DNA of 9,504 bases, taken from contig JAFLCF010000171.1 of NCBI GenBank assembly GCA_017303735.1, positions 1-9,504 on the forward strand, given 5' to 3'. Position numbers and translations under genes: made by a program. Under the pieces are notes generated by a model. It was given only the letters and a program-made list of their open reading frames with translations, was not told the origin of the DNA and searched no databases. Below, one piece after another: positions 1 to 6,559 of this stretch; position 1 is the first letter of the stretch, and every line of letters begins with the position of its first letter. This stretch comes from Anaerolineae bacterium (GTDB lineage: Bacteria > Chloroflexota > Anaerolineae > Anaerolineales > Villigracilaceae).

Positions 1-886
1 TGTATGCGATCTGTGGATGCAGGCGCATAATACCCCATTCTTTTTCGGTGAGCGCACCTGCCTTATGCAAAATTTCATCGGGGATGCCGAGTTTGCCAAT
101 GTCATGCAAGAGTACGCCGCGATGAATATGGGTTAATTGCTCTTCATCGAATCCCATCCGCTTTGCAATGCGTAGGGTCAGGTCCGTGACTCGTTTGGTA
201 TGCCCTTGTGTTTCACGATCACGGATCTCGAGGGCGCGTGACCAGCCTTCGAGTGTGGTTTCATAGGCAGACTGGATCTCGCTGTTGGAGCCTTGCAAGT
301 CACGAACCAGTTTTTCATTATGTGCCAAAGTATTATCAAGCAGGCTGGCGGCAGCCCAGGTCATTAAGGCAAGTGCAAAAAGCGCAAGGATGGCGGTCAG
401 GTTATATTCCCAAGCAAAGCTGCTTAGCAGGCTGTTGGCGGTATAACATACTGCCGTTAATGCGGCGAACCCAAATGAACTGGATGGGCGGATGATGAAG
501 CTGGAAATCCCAACTGGTAACGCGAAGACCACCATGAGATATTCCATATATTTCACATCGCTCACTACCGTCCCGGCAAGGATGATGAAACTTATGGAAA
601 TATTGGCGGCGAGAAAGACCTGTCCTTTTCTATTCAAATGCCAAAAAATATGCAACGGGATAAATGCCAAAAAATTTTGAACGAGATATAAAAGATATTC
701 CTGGCTGGGCGCAAATATATAGATAATGGCAGTATTGATCGCGGAATAAACAAGCAACACCCAGCATAACCCAATGAAAAGAGCAAGTAACTGCCCTTTG
801 CGTTGAATGTCGGGGTTGGGGCTTTCCACTCTGGAGAGCAAGCGGAAAAGTCCCTGCCAGGTGAAAGGTTCTCGTTTGGTCTGCAT
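1..886 (-). CDS. HD-GYP domain membrane protein, probable cyclic-di-GMP phosphodiesterase (3' end outside window)
   Basis: The visible part is 295 residues, read from an ATG at 886 to the window edge. The N-terminal half (about residues 32-185) is a run of roughly five hydrophobic segments with short loops and no recognisable sensor motif. A short linker (about 186-210) leads into the start of an HD-GYP domain: an EIRDRETQGHTKRV stretch with H229, the metal-binding HDIGK motif at H261-D262, then the family-typical IPDEIL, LTEKEW and MRLHP segments. The window ends just before the GYP motif should appear, so catalytic completeness cannot be judged. HD-GYP proteins typically hydrolyse cyclic-di-GMP to pGpG or GMP, and that role is inferred here. 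The gene starts 27 bases after the prmC stop and could be the last gene of that transcript. No good Shine-Dalgarno sequence precedes the ATG. Confidence 0.88.
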   Translation of the reverse strand, partial: MQTKREPFTWQGLFRLLSRVESPNPDIQRKGQLLALFIGLCWVLLVYSAINTAIIYIFAPSQEYLLYLVQNFLAFIPLHIFWHLNRKGQVFLAANISISFIILAGTVVSDVKYMEYLMVVFALPVGISSFIIRPSSSFGFAALTAVCYTANSLLSSFAWEYNLTAILALFALALMTWAAASLLDNTLAHNEKLVRDLQGSNSEIQSAYETTLEGWSRALEIRDRETQGHTKRVTDLTLRIAKRMGFDEEQLTHIHRGVLLHDIGKLGIPDEILHKAGALTEKEWGIMRLHPQIAY

Positions 887-913
887 TACTGCGAATATTA
901 TAACGGTTACGAA

Positions 914-1777
914 TTATTCGGCATGCGAACCGAAGTGGATCTCAAGCAGGCGGTCGCGCTTTGCATAATCTTGATGCAATGATATCGAGGCTTCTGAAAA
1001 TTTGTCGTAGGCGAGGTTCAAGGCTGGCATACCCTGGGTCGCTTCGATCTCAAGCAAGATCATGCCATGCGGGGCAAGCCAGGCGGGAGCAATATCGAGC
1101 AGGCGGCGATAAATATCCAGCCCGTCTGTGCCGCCGTCTAATGCAAGGGTGGGTTCACGTCCATAAATGGGGAGCGATTTCATCGTTGCGGTGGGGATGT
1201 AGGGCAGGTTGGCGCAGATCAGGTCGAAGTGACTTTCGGTGGGCAACGGGTCAATGTGCTGCGGCAAAATATCACATTCCAAAAAGTCGATGCGATGATG
1301 CACATGAAATTTTTCTGCGTTATGTTTTGCGACCTTTAATGCTGCAAGTGAAATATCAGTGGCAAGGATGCGCGCACTGGGCACATGCATGGCAATGGAA
1401 GTGGCAATGATGCCGGAGCCGGTGCCAATATCTGCAACGGTTCTCCTCTCGCTCGAAGCTGATAGCCACTTAATGGCTTTCTCTACCATCATTTCTGTTT
1501 CTGGTCTCGGAATGAGCACATCGGGTGTGATGTTGAACTCCATGCCGAAGAATTCCCAATGCCCGAGGATGTAAGGCAGCGGTTCACCCGCTTCCAGCCT
1601 AGTAAATGCTTGGTTCGCTGACTCAATCTGCGGCGGAGTCAGAGGCGCATCCAAATGAGCGAGCAGCCAGGTGCGTGGATGTCCGACCACATGCGCGAGC
1701 AGGATCTGCGCATCCAGTTCAGTTAAAGGGTCTGGTAAATTGGCGATAGCTTGAATTAGATATTCGTTGAGAGTCAT
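914..1777 (-). CDS. prmC: Peptide chain release factor N5-glutamine methyltransferase
   Basis: PrmC (HemK) uses S-adenosylmethionine to methylate the glutamine of the GGQ motif in class I release factors, which speeds peptide release. The 287-residue length is normal for the family. Residues 1-75 form the helical release-factor-binding domain. IPRPETE (89-95), the SAM-binding VADIGTGSG (114-122) and the late hallmark EPTLALDGGTDGLDIYRRLL (208-227) identify it. The catalytic (N/D)PPY motif reads NLPY at 190-193, keeping the Asn and Tyr but replacing the first proline with leucine. The start ATG overlaps the stop of the upstream MalG-type permease as ATGA, so translation is probably coupled to that gene. 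Its substrate gene prfA lies about 3 kb upstream on the same strand, separated by two transporter genes and a terminator. Confidence 0.95.
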   Translation of the reverse strand: MTLNEYLIQAIANLPDPLTELDAQILLAHVVGHPRTWLLAHLDAPLTPPQIESANQAFTRLEAGEPLPYILGHWEFFGMEFNITPDVLIPRPETEMMVEKAIKWLSASSERRTVADIGTGSGIIATSIAMHVPSARILATDISLAALKVAKHNAEKFHVHHRIDFLECDILPQHIDPLPTESHFDLICANLPYIPTATMKSLPIYGREPTLALDGGTDGLDIYRRLLDIAPAWLAPHGMILLEIEATQGMPALNLAYDKFSEASISLHQDYAKRDRLLEIHFGSHAE

Positions 1778-2625
1778 GAAGGTTCTTGGAAGAGCAGCCG
1801 TTCCATGAGGGTTTGTTGGAAGAGAATGAAGATGACCATGACTGGAATGGACATGATGATGGCAAGTGAGCCGAGGTAGCTCCAGGGTTGTGCGCCGGAG
1901 AACTGTCCGTTGACGAGGGCATAAACTGCCATGGAGAGAGTGACGTTATCGGCTTTATCTACGAAGAGCCAGCCAATCGCAAACTCGGTATAGCCCATGA
2001 GGAAGGCGATCATAGCGGTGACGGAGATGGATGGCAGCGAGATCGGCAGGCTGATATTGAGAAAAGTTTGGAAGTGACTGGCACCGTCGATATAGGCGGC
2101 TTCTTCCACTTCTTTTGGAATGGCTGCAAACGCGGCACGCATATTCCAAATGGCAAAGGGCATGGCAAATGCCGCATAAACGATGACCAAGCCAATTAAG
2201 GTAGTGCGAATCTTTAGCAGGCTTAAGATGATATATAAAGGAGTGGCAAATGCGATTGGGGGTAGTAAGGCGGCTAAAAGTAAAACGAATAAGCCGGTTT
2301 GTTTAGCAGGAAATCGAAAACGCGCAAACCCATAGGCAAGGGTAAGCCCCAAGATGACAGCAAGAACTGCCGCGCCAATGGAGACGATCATGCTGTTGCG
2401 TAAGAGGATGCTGAACTCCACCGATTGATAGGGACGGTCTAGGACGGTGAGGAAGGCTTCAGTGGAGAATTCTTTCGGCAGCCAAGTGAACTCGGTGGGA
2501 CGTCCGCGTAGGGAGCCATCGAAGGCGAGGCGGAAGGTACTCCATACCGGGATGAGGATGAAAAGCCCGACCAGCAAAAAGATAAACTGGGTGGCGATCT
2601 GACGGGGAAGGGATATTTTACGCAT
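1774..2625 (-). CDS. Carbohydrate ABC transporter permease, MalG type (CUT1 family)
   Basis: This is one of the two inner-membrane subunits of a sugar importer of the maltose/glycerol-3-phosphate class. The 283-residue protein has six predicted membrane segments (about 12-30, 77-98, 112-132, 142-160, 200-220 and 250-270). The cytoplasmic EAA loop, which docks on the ATPase, is intact: E175-A-A177, G181, I191 and L193-P194. The periplasmic segment after the first helix contains WLPKEFSTEAF, typical of MalG relatives. I chose the ATG at 2625 because a GTGAGGA ribosome site sits 9 bases before it. A GTG at 2640 would add five residues but lies inside that site. The start overlaps the end of the fusion permease gene and the stop overlaps prmC, making a tightly packed trio. 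The protein ends in LLFQEPS and lacks the GLTAGAVKG-like tail common in this family. The substrate cannot be read from the sequence. Confidence 0.92.
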   Translation of the reverse strand: MRKISLPRQIATQFIFLLVGLFILIPVWSTFRLAFDGSLRGRPTEFTWLPKEFSTEAFLTVLDRPYQSVEFSILLRNSMIVSIGAAVLAVILGLTLAYGFARFRFPAKQTGLFVLLLAALLPPIAFATPLYIILSLLKIRTTLIGLVIVYAAFAMPFAIWNMRAAFAAIPKEVEEAAYIDGASHFQTFLNISLPISLPSISVTAMIAFLMGYTEFAIGWLFVDKADNVTLSMAVYALVNGQFSGAQPWSYLGSLAIIMSIPVMVIFILFQQTLMERLLFQEPS

Positions 2626-4735
2626 TGATGAATTCCTCACGAGTTTGCGTGCGGCGGTTAAACGTGCTGACCAAGACGATCAAGATCAAAACTGTGAAGA
2701 TGTTGATGATGGCAGACGTTGCGAATTGACCGCCGGGTAAGCCTCCAAATCCGCTATTAGGGTTGAAGAGGTTATACGAGACGGTGGCAAGGGTACTGCG
2801 TGCGGCAAAGAATGCTTGAAAAAGATAAAACTGATTGAAGGCGTAAATTCCGCGAATAATGATGGCGGGAAGCAAGATCGGCATTAAGAGCGGAAGGGTC
2901 ATGTGGCGGAACATTTGAAGACTATCTGCTCCGTCTAAGGCGGCGGCTTCGAGGACTTCTTTGGGAACCGCTTTCAGACCGGCATTAGAAGCCAGCATAA
3001 TTAATGGAAAGCCATACCACAAGGCGGGAATGAGAAATATTAGAAACCACATACTTGTCGAATTTTCCCAACCGACCAGCGATTTGAATAAGAATGCATC
3101 CCCATATTTTTGTGAAGCAAGGCTAAGCCAACCTATATCTGGCACAAAGATGTTGAGCCAAAGTAAAGCGCCAATAAATTCGGGAATCGCCCAAGGCAGG
3201 ATGAACAATGCCTGCCAAAACTTACTTAATTTAACTCCACGTTGGTTGAGTAAGATGGCAAGACCCAATCCAAGAATCACTTGTAAACTTGTAGAAGCGA
3301 CCATCCATAAAATGTTGAAGACTAGGATTCCATCGCCGGTGATGAATTGAAAGATCGGCAGATAGCCCGAAAAGCCTGTGTATTGAACTTCTTTGGAGCG
3401 GAATGGAAATTCAGAGTTGCTTGGTTCGATCTGCCCCGTAAGCCCGCCGCTCACTTCGCGCCAGATGCCGCCTTGAAATCCATCTCGAATAGACGAGCTA
3501 TTGAAATCGGTGATAGAGACGCCAAGTTGAAAGAAAAAAGGCAGCAGGGTTAATATCGTAAAAGCGATCAGCCCTGGCACAAGCCAGGGAATGGCTTGGC
3601 GGGATTCTTTTTTGTTGTAAACAGTTTTTTTCGCTCTGAACGCTTCGACGGAATTTTGCCAAAGTTGCGTAAGCCCTTCTGCAGCGGCGAGCGAAAGCGG
3701 CACGGTCAATATCAAAATATATTGGGGCCACTTGGTAGACCAGAACAACAGGAAAGCCATGGCAAAACCAAGCCATAAAACATACAGGCGTTCTTTCTTC
3801 CATAAGCGGGCAAGCCCAAAGGTGGCAAGTAGCATGATCAGGAAATCTGGACCCAGGAAAAAGGCATCTGGTTCCCAATCTGCGGCGCTGGTGACCAGCC
3901 ATTGGAAGGGCTGCCATACAGGAAAACCATAACGTTCGACTTCTTCAGCGCCTGAGGAGTATTCGGCATGATACAAAACCGATTCACTCAACTTTTGAAT
4001 TGGGTTTGCCCAGAGGAATGGATTCGCCACGAAAAAGATGAGAATGCCCAACACGCCCCAGATGAAGGCTTGCTTGAAGAATGACTTGACCTCATCTTGT
4101 TCTTTTGATGTGAGAAACCAATCTGCAAGGATGGCGAGGGCGATGACGCAGTAGAGATATTTTGAAGCGGCAGTAAGCCCAAGAAAGACAGCCGAGGTGA
4201 GGAGCCAGCTTGTTTTGCGATTCTTCTTGAATTGCAAGTATGCCCATGCCATGCAGAAGCTGGTCAAGGCGGGCAGGGCTTCGAGCATGGCTTGCGAGTT
4301 GTACTTGATCGTCATGCTGTGTGTGGCAAGGGCAAGCCCAGCCAACGGGTTGACAAATGCCAGCAATGCCACGGTCAACCAGCCAAAGACGGCGTTGACC
4401 GTCCGCTCGGGTTTGAGCAGGACGCGCGGCAAATATCGATTAGGTTCAGAGGAAGTAGGACGGTCTGCGATCAGGTCCTTTTCTGGTGCCGTGAGCAGGC
4501 TTACCCCCATGACGATCTTTGCCAGTGGGGGATGCTCGGGGCGATAGTTCGTTTCCAGAAAGCCGGACCAGTTCGAGGTGCGGATGAGATGCGCGTATTC
4601 CTGAGCGGCGCGAGTATAGTCGTCTTCGTCAAAGTCAATGTTGAGATGTTGAACGGCGCGGGCACGAGTCATCCCAGCGATGATGAGGACTAGGACAATA
4701 CTGAGGATATATAAGGGGTGTTGGAATTTCTTCAT
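2618..4735 (-). CDS. Fusion of a GT-C-type membrane glycosyltransferase-like domain with a MalF-type ABC sugar permease
   Basis: This is one 705-codon frame with two membrane halves. Residues 1-365 resemble the PMT_2/ArnT-like GT-C glycosyltransferases: a first helix (9-24), an acidic loop with DFDEDDY (34-40), RPEHPPLAK (65-73), the downstream THSMTIKYNSQAMLEALPAL segment (138-157) and about nine further hydrophobic segments. Such enzymes usually move a sugar from a lipid-phosphate donor onto an acceptor outside the membrane; activity here is inferred. A charged linker (366-382) leads into a full CUT1 permease (383-705), from PWLVPGLIAFTILTLLPFF to an intact EAA loop (E596-A-A598, G602, L614-P615). 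The permease half has no in-frame ATG of its own between M326 and M478. I chose the ATG at 4735 because a longer frame starting at 4891 would run into prfA. The 3' end overlaps the MalG-type gene by eight bases, and that protein is the likely partner. The permease assignment is firm; the glycosyltransferase assignment is moderate. Confidence 0.82.
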   Translation of the reverse strand: MKKFQHPLYILSIVLVLIIAGMTRARAVQHLNIDFDEDDYTRAAQEYAHLIRTSNWSGFLETNYRPEHPPLAKIVMGVSLLTAPEKDLIADRPTSSEPNRYLPRVLLKPERTVNAVFGWLTVALLAFVNPLAGLALATHSMTIKYNSQAMLEALPALTSFCMAWAYLQFKKNRKTSWLLTSAVFLGLTAASKYLYCVIALAILADWFLTSKEQDEVKSFFKQAFIWGVLGILIFFVANPFLWANPIQKLSESVLYHAEYSSGAEEVERYGFPVWQPFQWLVTSAADWEPDAFFLGPDFLIMLLATFGLARLWKKERLYVLWLGFAMAFLLFWSTKWPQYILILTVPLSLAAAEGLTQLWQNSVEAFRAKKTVYNKKESRQAIPWLVPGLIAFTILTLLPFFFQLGVSITDFNSSSIRDGFQGGIWREVSGGLTGQIEPSNSEFPFRSKEVQYTGFSGYLPIFQFITGDGILVFNILWMVASTSLQVILGLGLAILLNQRGVKLSKFWQALFILPWAIPEFIGALLWLNIFVPDIGWLSLASQKYGDAFLFKSLVGWENSTSMWFLIFLIPALWYGFPLIMLASNAGLKAVPKEVLEAAALDGADSLQMFRHMTLPLLMPILLPAIIIRGIYAFNQFYLFQAFFAARSTLATVSYNLFNPNSGFGGLPGGQFATSAIINIFTVLILIVLVSTFNRRTQTREEFINA
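2634..2640 (-). promoter_or_regulatory. Ribosome binding site that fixes the MalG-type permease start
   Basis: On the minus strand GTGAGGA lies 9 bases before the ATG at 2625, within the last codons of the upstream fusion gene. It argues for ATG 2625 over the GTG at 2640, which is part of the site itself. Its position inside the preceding gene fits translational coupling. Confidence 0.6.
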
Positions 4736-4772
4736 GGCAATAAATTGTAATCCCGTAATGGGCATAATTGAA

Positions 4773-4797
4773 AACAGGCTGGAATTTCCAGCCTGTT
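4773..4797 (-). terminator. Intrinsic terminator after prfA
   Basis: A perfect inverted repeat of two 12-base arms (AACAGGCTGGAA and its complement) around a single central base begins 8 bases after the prfA stop. In RNA this would fold as a roughly 10-bp stem with a 5-base loop. On the minus strand it runs straight into a short T run (TTTTC), so it can end the prfA transcript. The T run is brief, so some read-through into the transporter genes is possible. The 37 bases left before the fusion gene's ATG contain TACAAT as a possible -10 box but no convincing -35. Confidence 0.75.
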
Positions 4798-4805
4798 GCG
4801 TTTGT

Positions 4806-5882
4806 TTATTCGTCGTCTTCAACGCCGGTTGCGGCAAGTTTGCCAGCTTCATCGCGAGTGGAGAGCTCGTCGATGAACGGGTCAATGTCACCGTCCATCA
4901 CGGCGGGCAGATTGTAACTGGAGAAACCGATGCGATGATCGGTGACGCGGCTTTGCGGATAATTGTAGGTGCGGATCTTTTCGGAGCGGTCACCCGAGCC
5001 GACTTGCGAGCGACGATCCGCTTCGAGTTCGGCGCGGCGTTTCTGTTCTTCGATCTCGTACAAACGCGCACGCAAAATGGAGAGGGCGCGTAGCTTATTC
5101 TGCAACTGTGAGCGTTCATCCTGACAGGTGACGATCATGCCGGTGGGTTTGTGATACAGGCGCACAGCGGTTGAGTTCTTTTGCACGTTTTGCCCACCCG
5201 CACCCGAAGAGCGATAGACCTCGATCTCAATGTCGCTTTCGGGAATGTCCACTTCCACATCATCCACTTCTGCCATCACCACAACCGTCGCCGTGGAGGT
5301 GTGGATGCGCCCTTGAGATTCGGTGGCAGGCACACGTTGCACGCGATGTACGCCTGATTCATATTTCAACTTTGAATACGCGCCTTTACCCTTCACTTCA
5401 AAGATGACTTCTTTGTAGCCGCCTACACCAATGGCGTTTTCAGACATCATCTCGGTCCTCCATTTTTGTGCATCTGAAAACCGGGTATACATGCGGAAGA
5501 GGTCCGCTGCGAAGATGGCGGCTTCATCACCGCCTGCGCCTGCACGGATTTCGACGATGACGTTCTTATCGTCTCGCGGGTCTTTGGGCACGAGAAGGGT
5601 TTTGATCTCTTTTTCGAGGACCTCGATCTTCGGGGTTAGGTCATCCACGTCCGCTTTAGCGAGCGCGACCAGCTCCGCATCATTTTCTGTGACGATGATG
5701 GTTTTGGCTTCTTCCAGGCTTTTCATTGCCTGACGGTATTCCTTCGCCTTTTCGATCAGCGGTTCCAGATTGGTGCGCTCTTTGCTGATCTCTGCTGCGC
5801 GTTTATAGTCGATACCGATCTCGAGCAGTTCACTGCCGAGCTGTTCGAATTTATCTTCAATGGCTTGTAATTTATCGAGCAT
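4806..5882 (-). CDS. prfA: Peptide chain release factor 1 (RF1)
   Basis: RF1 recognises UAA and UAG stop codons on the ribosome and triggers release of the finished protein. The 358-residue length is typical. The order is an N-terminal coiled-coil region (about 1-100), the conserved [20 protein letters not shown] segment (113-132), the stop-codon-reading PAT motif (185-187, PxT as in RF1 rather than SPF as in RF2), and the peptidyl-transferase-centre GGQ (229-231), then a C-terminal domain with [15 protein letters not shown]. The GGQ context reads GGQNVQK, unlike the GGQHVN of E. coli RF1, but GGQ itself is intact for methylation by PrmC. I chose the ATG at 5882 because TGAGGA precedes it and family similarity begins there. 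The open frame continues upstream to 5972 through a heptad repeat, giving about 30 residues that are not RF1-like. The gene has its own terminator. Confidence 0.97.
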   Translation of the reverse strand: MLDKLQAIEDKFEQLGSELLEIGIDYKRAAEISKERTNLEPLIEKAKEYRQAMKSLEEAKTIIVTENDAELVALAKADVDDLTPKIEVLEKEIKTLLVPKDPRDDKNVIVEIRAGAGGDEAAIFAADLFRMYTRFSDAQKWRTEMMSENAIGVGGYKEVIFEVKGKGAYSKLKYESGVHRVQRVPATESQGRIHTSTATVVVMAEVDDVEVDIPESDIEIEVYRSSGAGGQNVQKNSTAVRLYHKPTGMIVTCQDERSQLQNKLRALSILRARLYEIEEQKRRAELEADRRSQVGSGDRSEKIRTYNYPQSRVTDHRIGFSSYNLPAVMDGDIDPFIDELSTRDEAGKLAATGVEDDE

Positions 5883-5886
5883 GGGT

Positions 5887-5892
5887 TCCTCA
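5887..5892 (-). promoter_or_regulatory. Ribosome binding site of prfA
   Basis: TGAGGA on the minus strand ends 4 bases before the ATG at 5882. It supports that start over upstream in-frame TTG and ATG codons, which lie inside the heptad repeat and have no such site. The palindromic repeat ends just upstream, so folding there could affect access to this site. Confidence 0.65.
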
Positions 5893-5895
5893 AAA

Positions 5896-5951
5896 AATGA
5901 CGATGGACGATAGACCATTGACCACGGTCCATCGTCTATCGTCCATGGTCG
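5896..5951 (-). repeat. 56-bp array of heptamer units forming an imperfect palindrome upstream of prfA
   Basis: Read on the minus strand, this stretch divides exactly into eight 7-base units. The first four fit VGACSRT and the last four fit SGTCNWT, which is close to the complement of the first type. The halves therefore pair: 5903-5923 and 5926-5946 are 21-base arms with only two mismatches and a 2-base centre. It lies between the terminator of the upstream block and the prfA ribosome site, in the only stretch that could hold a prfA promoter or leader. Seven-base periodicity recalls the short tandem heptamer repeats of cyanobacterial genomes. I infer a dispersed genomic repeat, but copies elsewhere cannot be seen from this window. 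Confidence 0.8.
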
Positions 5952-5970
5952 GTTTTCTAAAAATTTGCAC

Positions 5971-6002
5971 AAGAAAGCGCGGCACCAGAACAGGCGCCGC
6001 GC
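5971..6002 (-). terminator. Strong intrinsic terminator after the small membrane protein gene
   Basis: On the minus strand, a GC-rich stem of two 10-base arms (GCGCGGCGCC and GGTGCCGCGC, one G-T wobble) around a 6-base loop is followed by TTTCTT and, a little later, a run of five T. It begins 24 bases after the stop of the 46-residue protein. It most likely ends the kinase-uvrC-regulator-small protein transcript and separates it from prfA. Confidence 0.85.
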
Positions 6003-6025
6003 ATGGAGACAAACGAAAAACTACG

Positions 6026-6166
6026 CTAGTAGGTGGCTACAGCGGAGAGCACCATTGAAATAATTAACACAATGGCAAAAGCAGCGAACAGGATCTGAGC
6101 CAGTTTCTGCCGTTTTGCAACGGATTCTTCCAGCTTATTTTGTTTTTTAGGGGTTTTTCCAGCCAT
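6026..6166 (-). CDS. Small single-helix membrane protein, 46 residues, function unknown
   Basis: The frame runs from an ATG at 6166 to TAG at 6026. It encodes a lysine- and glutamine-rich N-terminal segment (MAGKTPKKQNKLEESVAKRQ) and one hydrophobic helix (about residues 22-44), ending in AVATY. The positive charge before the helix suggests the N terminus stays in the cytoplasm. It begins 9 bases after the response regulator stop, on the same strand, and a strong terminator follows it directly, so both context and composition support a real gene. The upstream GTGAGAAA is a weak ribosome site. I do not recognise a family. It has no signal-peptidase site that I can identify, and nothing shows whether it works with the regulator, the nuclease or neither. 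Confidence 0.75.
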   Translation of the reverse strand: MAGKTPKKQNKLEESVAKRQKLAQILFAAFAIVLIISMVLSAVATY

Positions 6167-6175
6167 TTCAATTTC

Positions 6176-6559
6176 TCACTTTGATATATGTTTATAAAAG
6201 GCTTGAGCCATTGCCTTTTCAAGTTCCTCGATTGTAACAGGTTTCATCACGTAACCGTCTGCGCCGAGTTTCATGGCTTTATCCACCATCACATCGGCGG
6301 CTTCGGAAGAAAGCATGATGACCGGCAAGTTCTTCCACTCCGGTCTGCGGCGCAGGAATTCGAGCATATCCAAGCCGGTCACTTCGGGCATGTTGATGTC
6401 CAGCACCATCATGTCTGGACGTTTACCCGTCAGCAGCGCCTGCGCCGCCGGGCGCGGATGGTTGAAATGCTTGGTTTCATAATCCAGCAATTTCAACATC
6501 AACGCAACAGCGCGAGCCATTTCATCGTCATCGTCTACGATCCATACTTCTTTGTTCAT
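6176..6559 (-). CDS. Receiver-only response regulator (CheY-like)
   Basis: The 127-residue protein is a single receiver domain without an output domain. The key residues are present: the acidic cluster D9-D12, the phosphoacceptor D54 in VLDINMP, S84 in the position usually Thr or Ser, and K106 in the VMKP motif. Receiver-only proteins act through protein contacts or pass phosphate along a relay, so direct DNA binding is not expected. Its ATG overlaps the uvrC stop as ATGA, suggesting coupled translation with uvrC. The histidine kinase that could phosphorylate it lies just upstream of uvrC, but kinases of that type usually pair with a DNA-binding regulator, so the pairing is uncertain. Confidence 0.93.
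   Translation of the reverse strand: MNKEVWIVDDDDEMARAVALMLKLLDYETKHFNHPRPAAQALLTGKRPDMMVLDINMPEVTGLDMLEFLRRRPEWKNLPVIMLSSEAADVMVDKAMKLGADGYVMKPVTIEELEKAMAQAFYKHISK

Noticed and set aside
208..680. Two plus-strand open frames of 62-95 residues
   Set aside because: They lie antisense to the HD-GYP membrane protein, whose minus-strand frame is open throughout with clear motifs. Their translations show no recognisable family or membrane pattern.
897..902. TATAAT on the minus strand 10 bases before the HD-GYP gene start, as a promoter
   Set aside because: No acceptable -35 hexamer lies 16-19 bases upstream, and the leader would be almost absent. The 27-base gap after prmC favours co-transcription. 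An extended or leaderless promoter cannot be excluded.
4736..4891. A 52-residue N-terminal extension of the fusion gene, starting at 4891
   Set aside because: It would overlap the end of prfA by 86 bases and read through the prfA terminator. The extension is low-complexity and has no family similarity, and the ATG at 4735 directly precedes a typical first membrane helix.
4680..5093. A 137-residue plus-strand open frame with hydrophobic stretches
   Set aside because: It crosses the prfA terminator and is antisense to the RF1 C-terminal domain. No supported gene lies on the plus strand in this window.
5883..5972. A 30-residue N-terminal extension of RF1, from a TTG at 5972
   Set aside because: It is encoded by the heptad repeat and has no RF1 character. 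The ATG at 5882 has a good ribosome site and begins the conserved N terminus.
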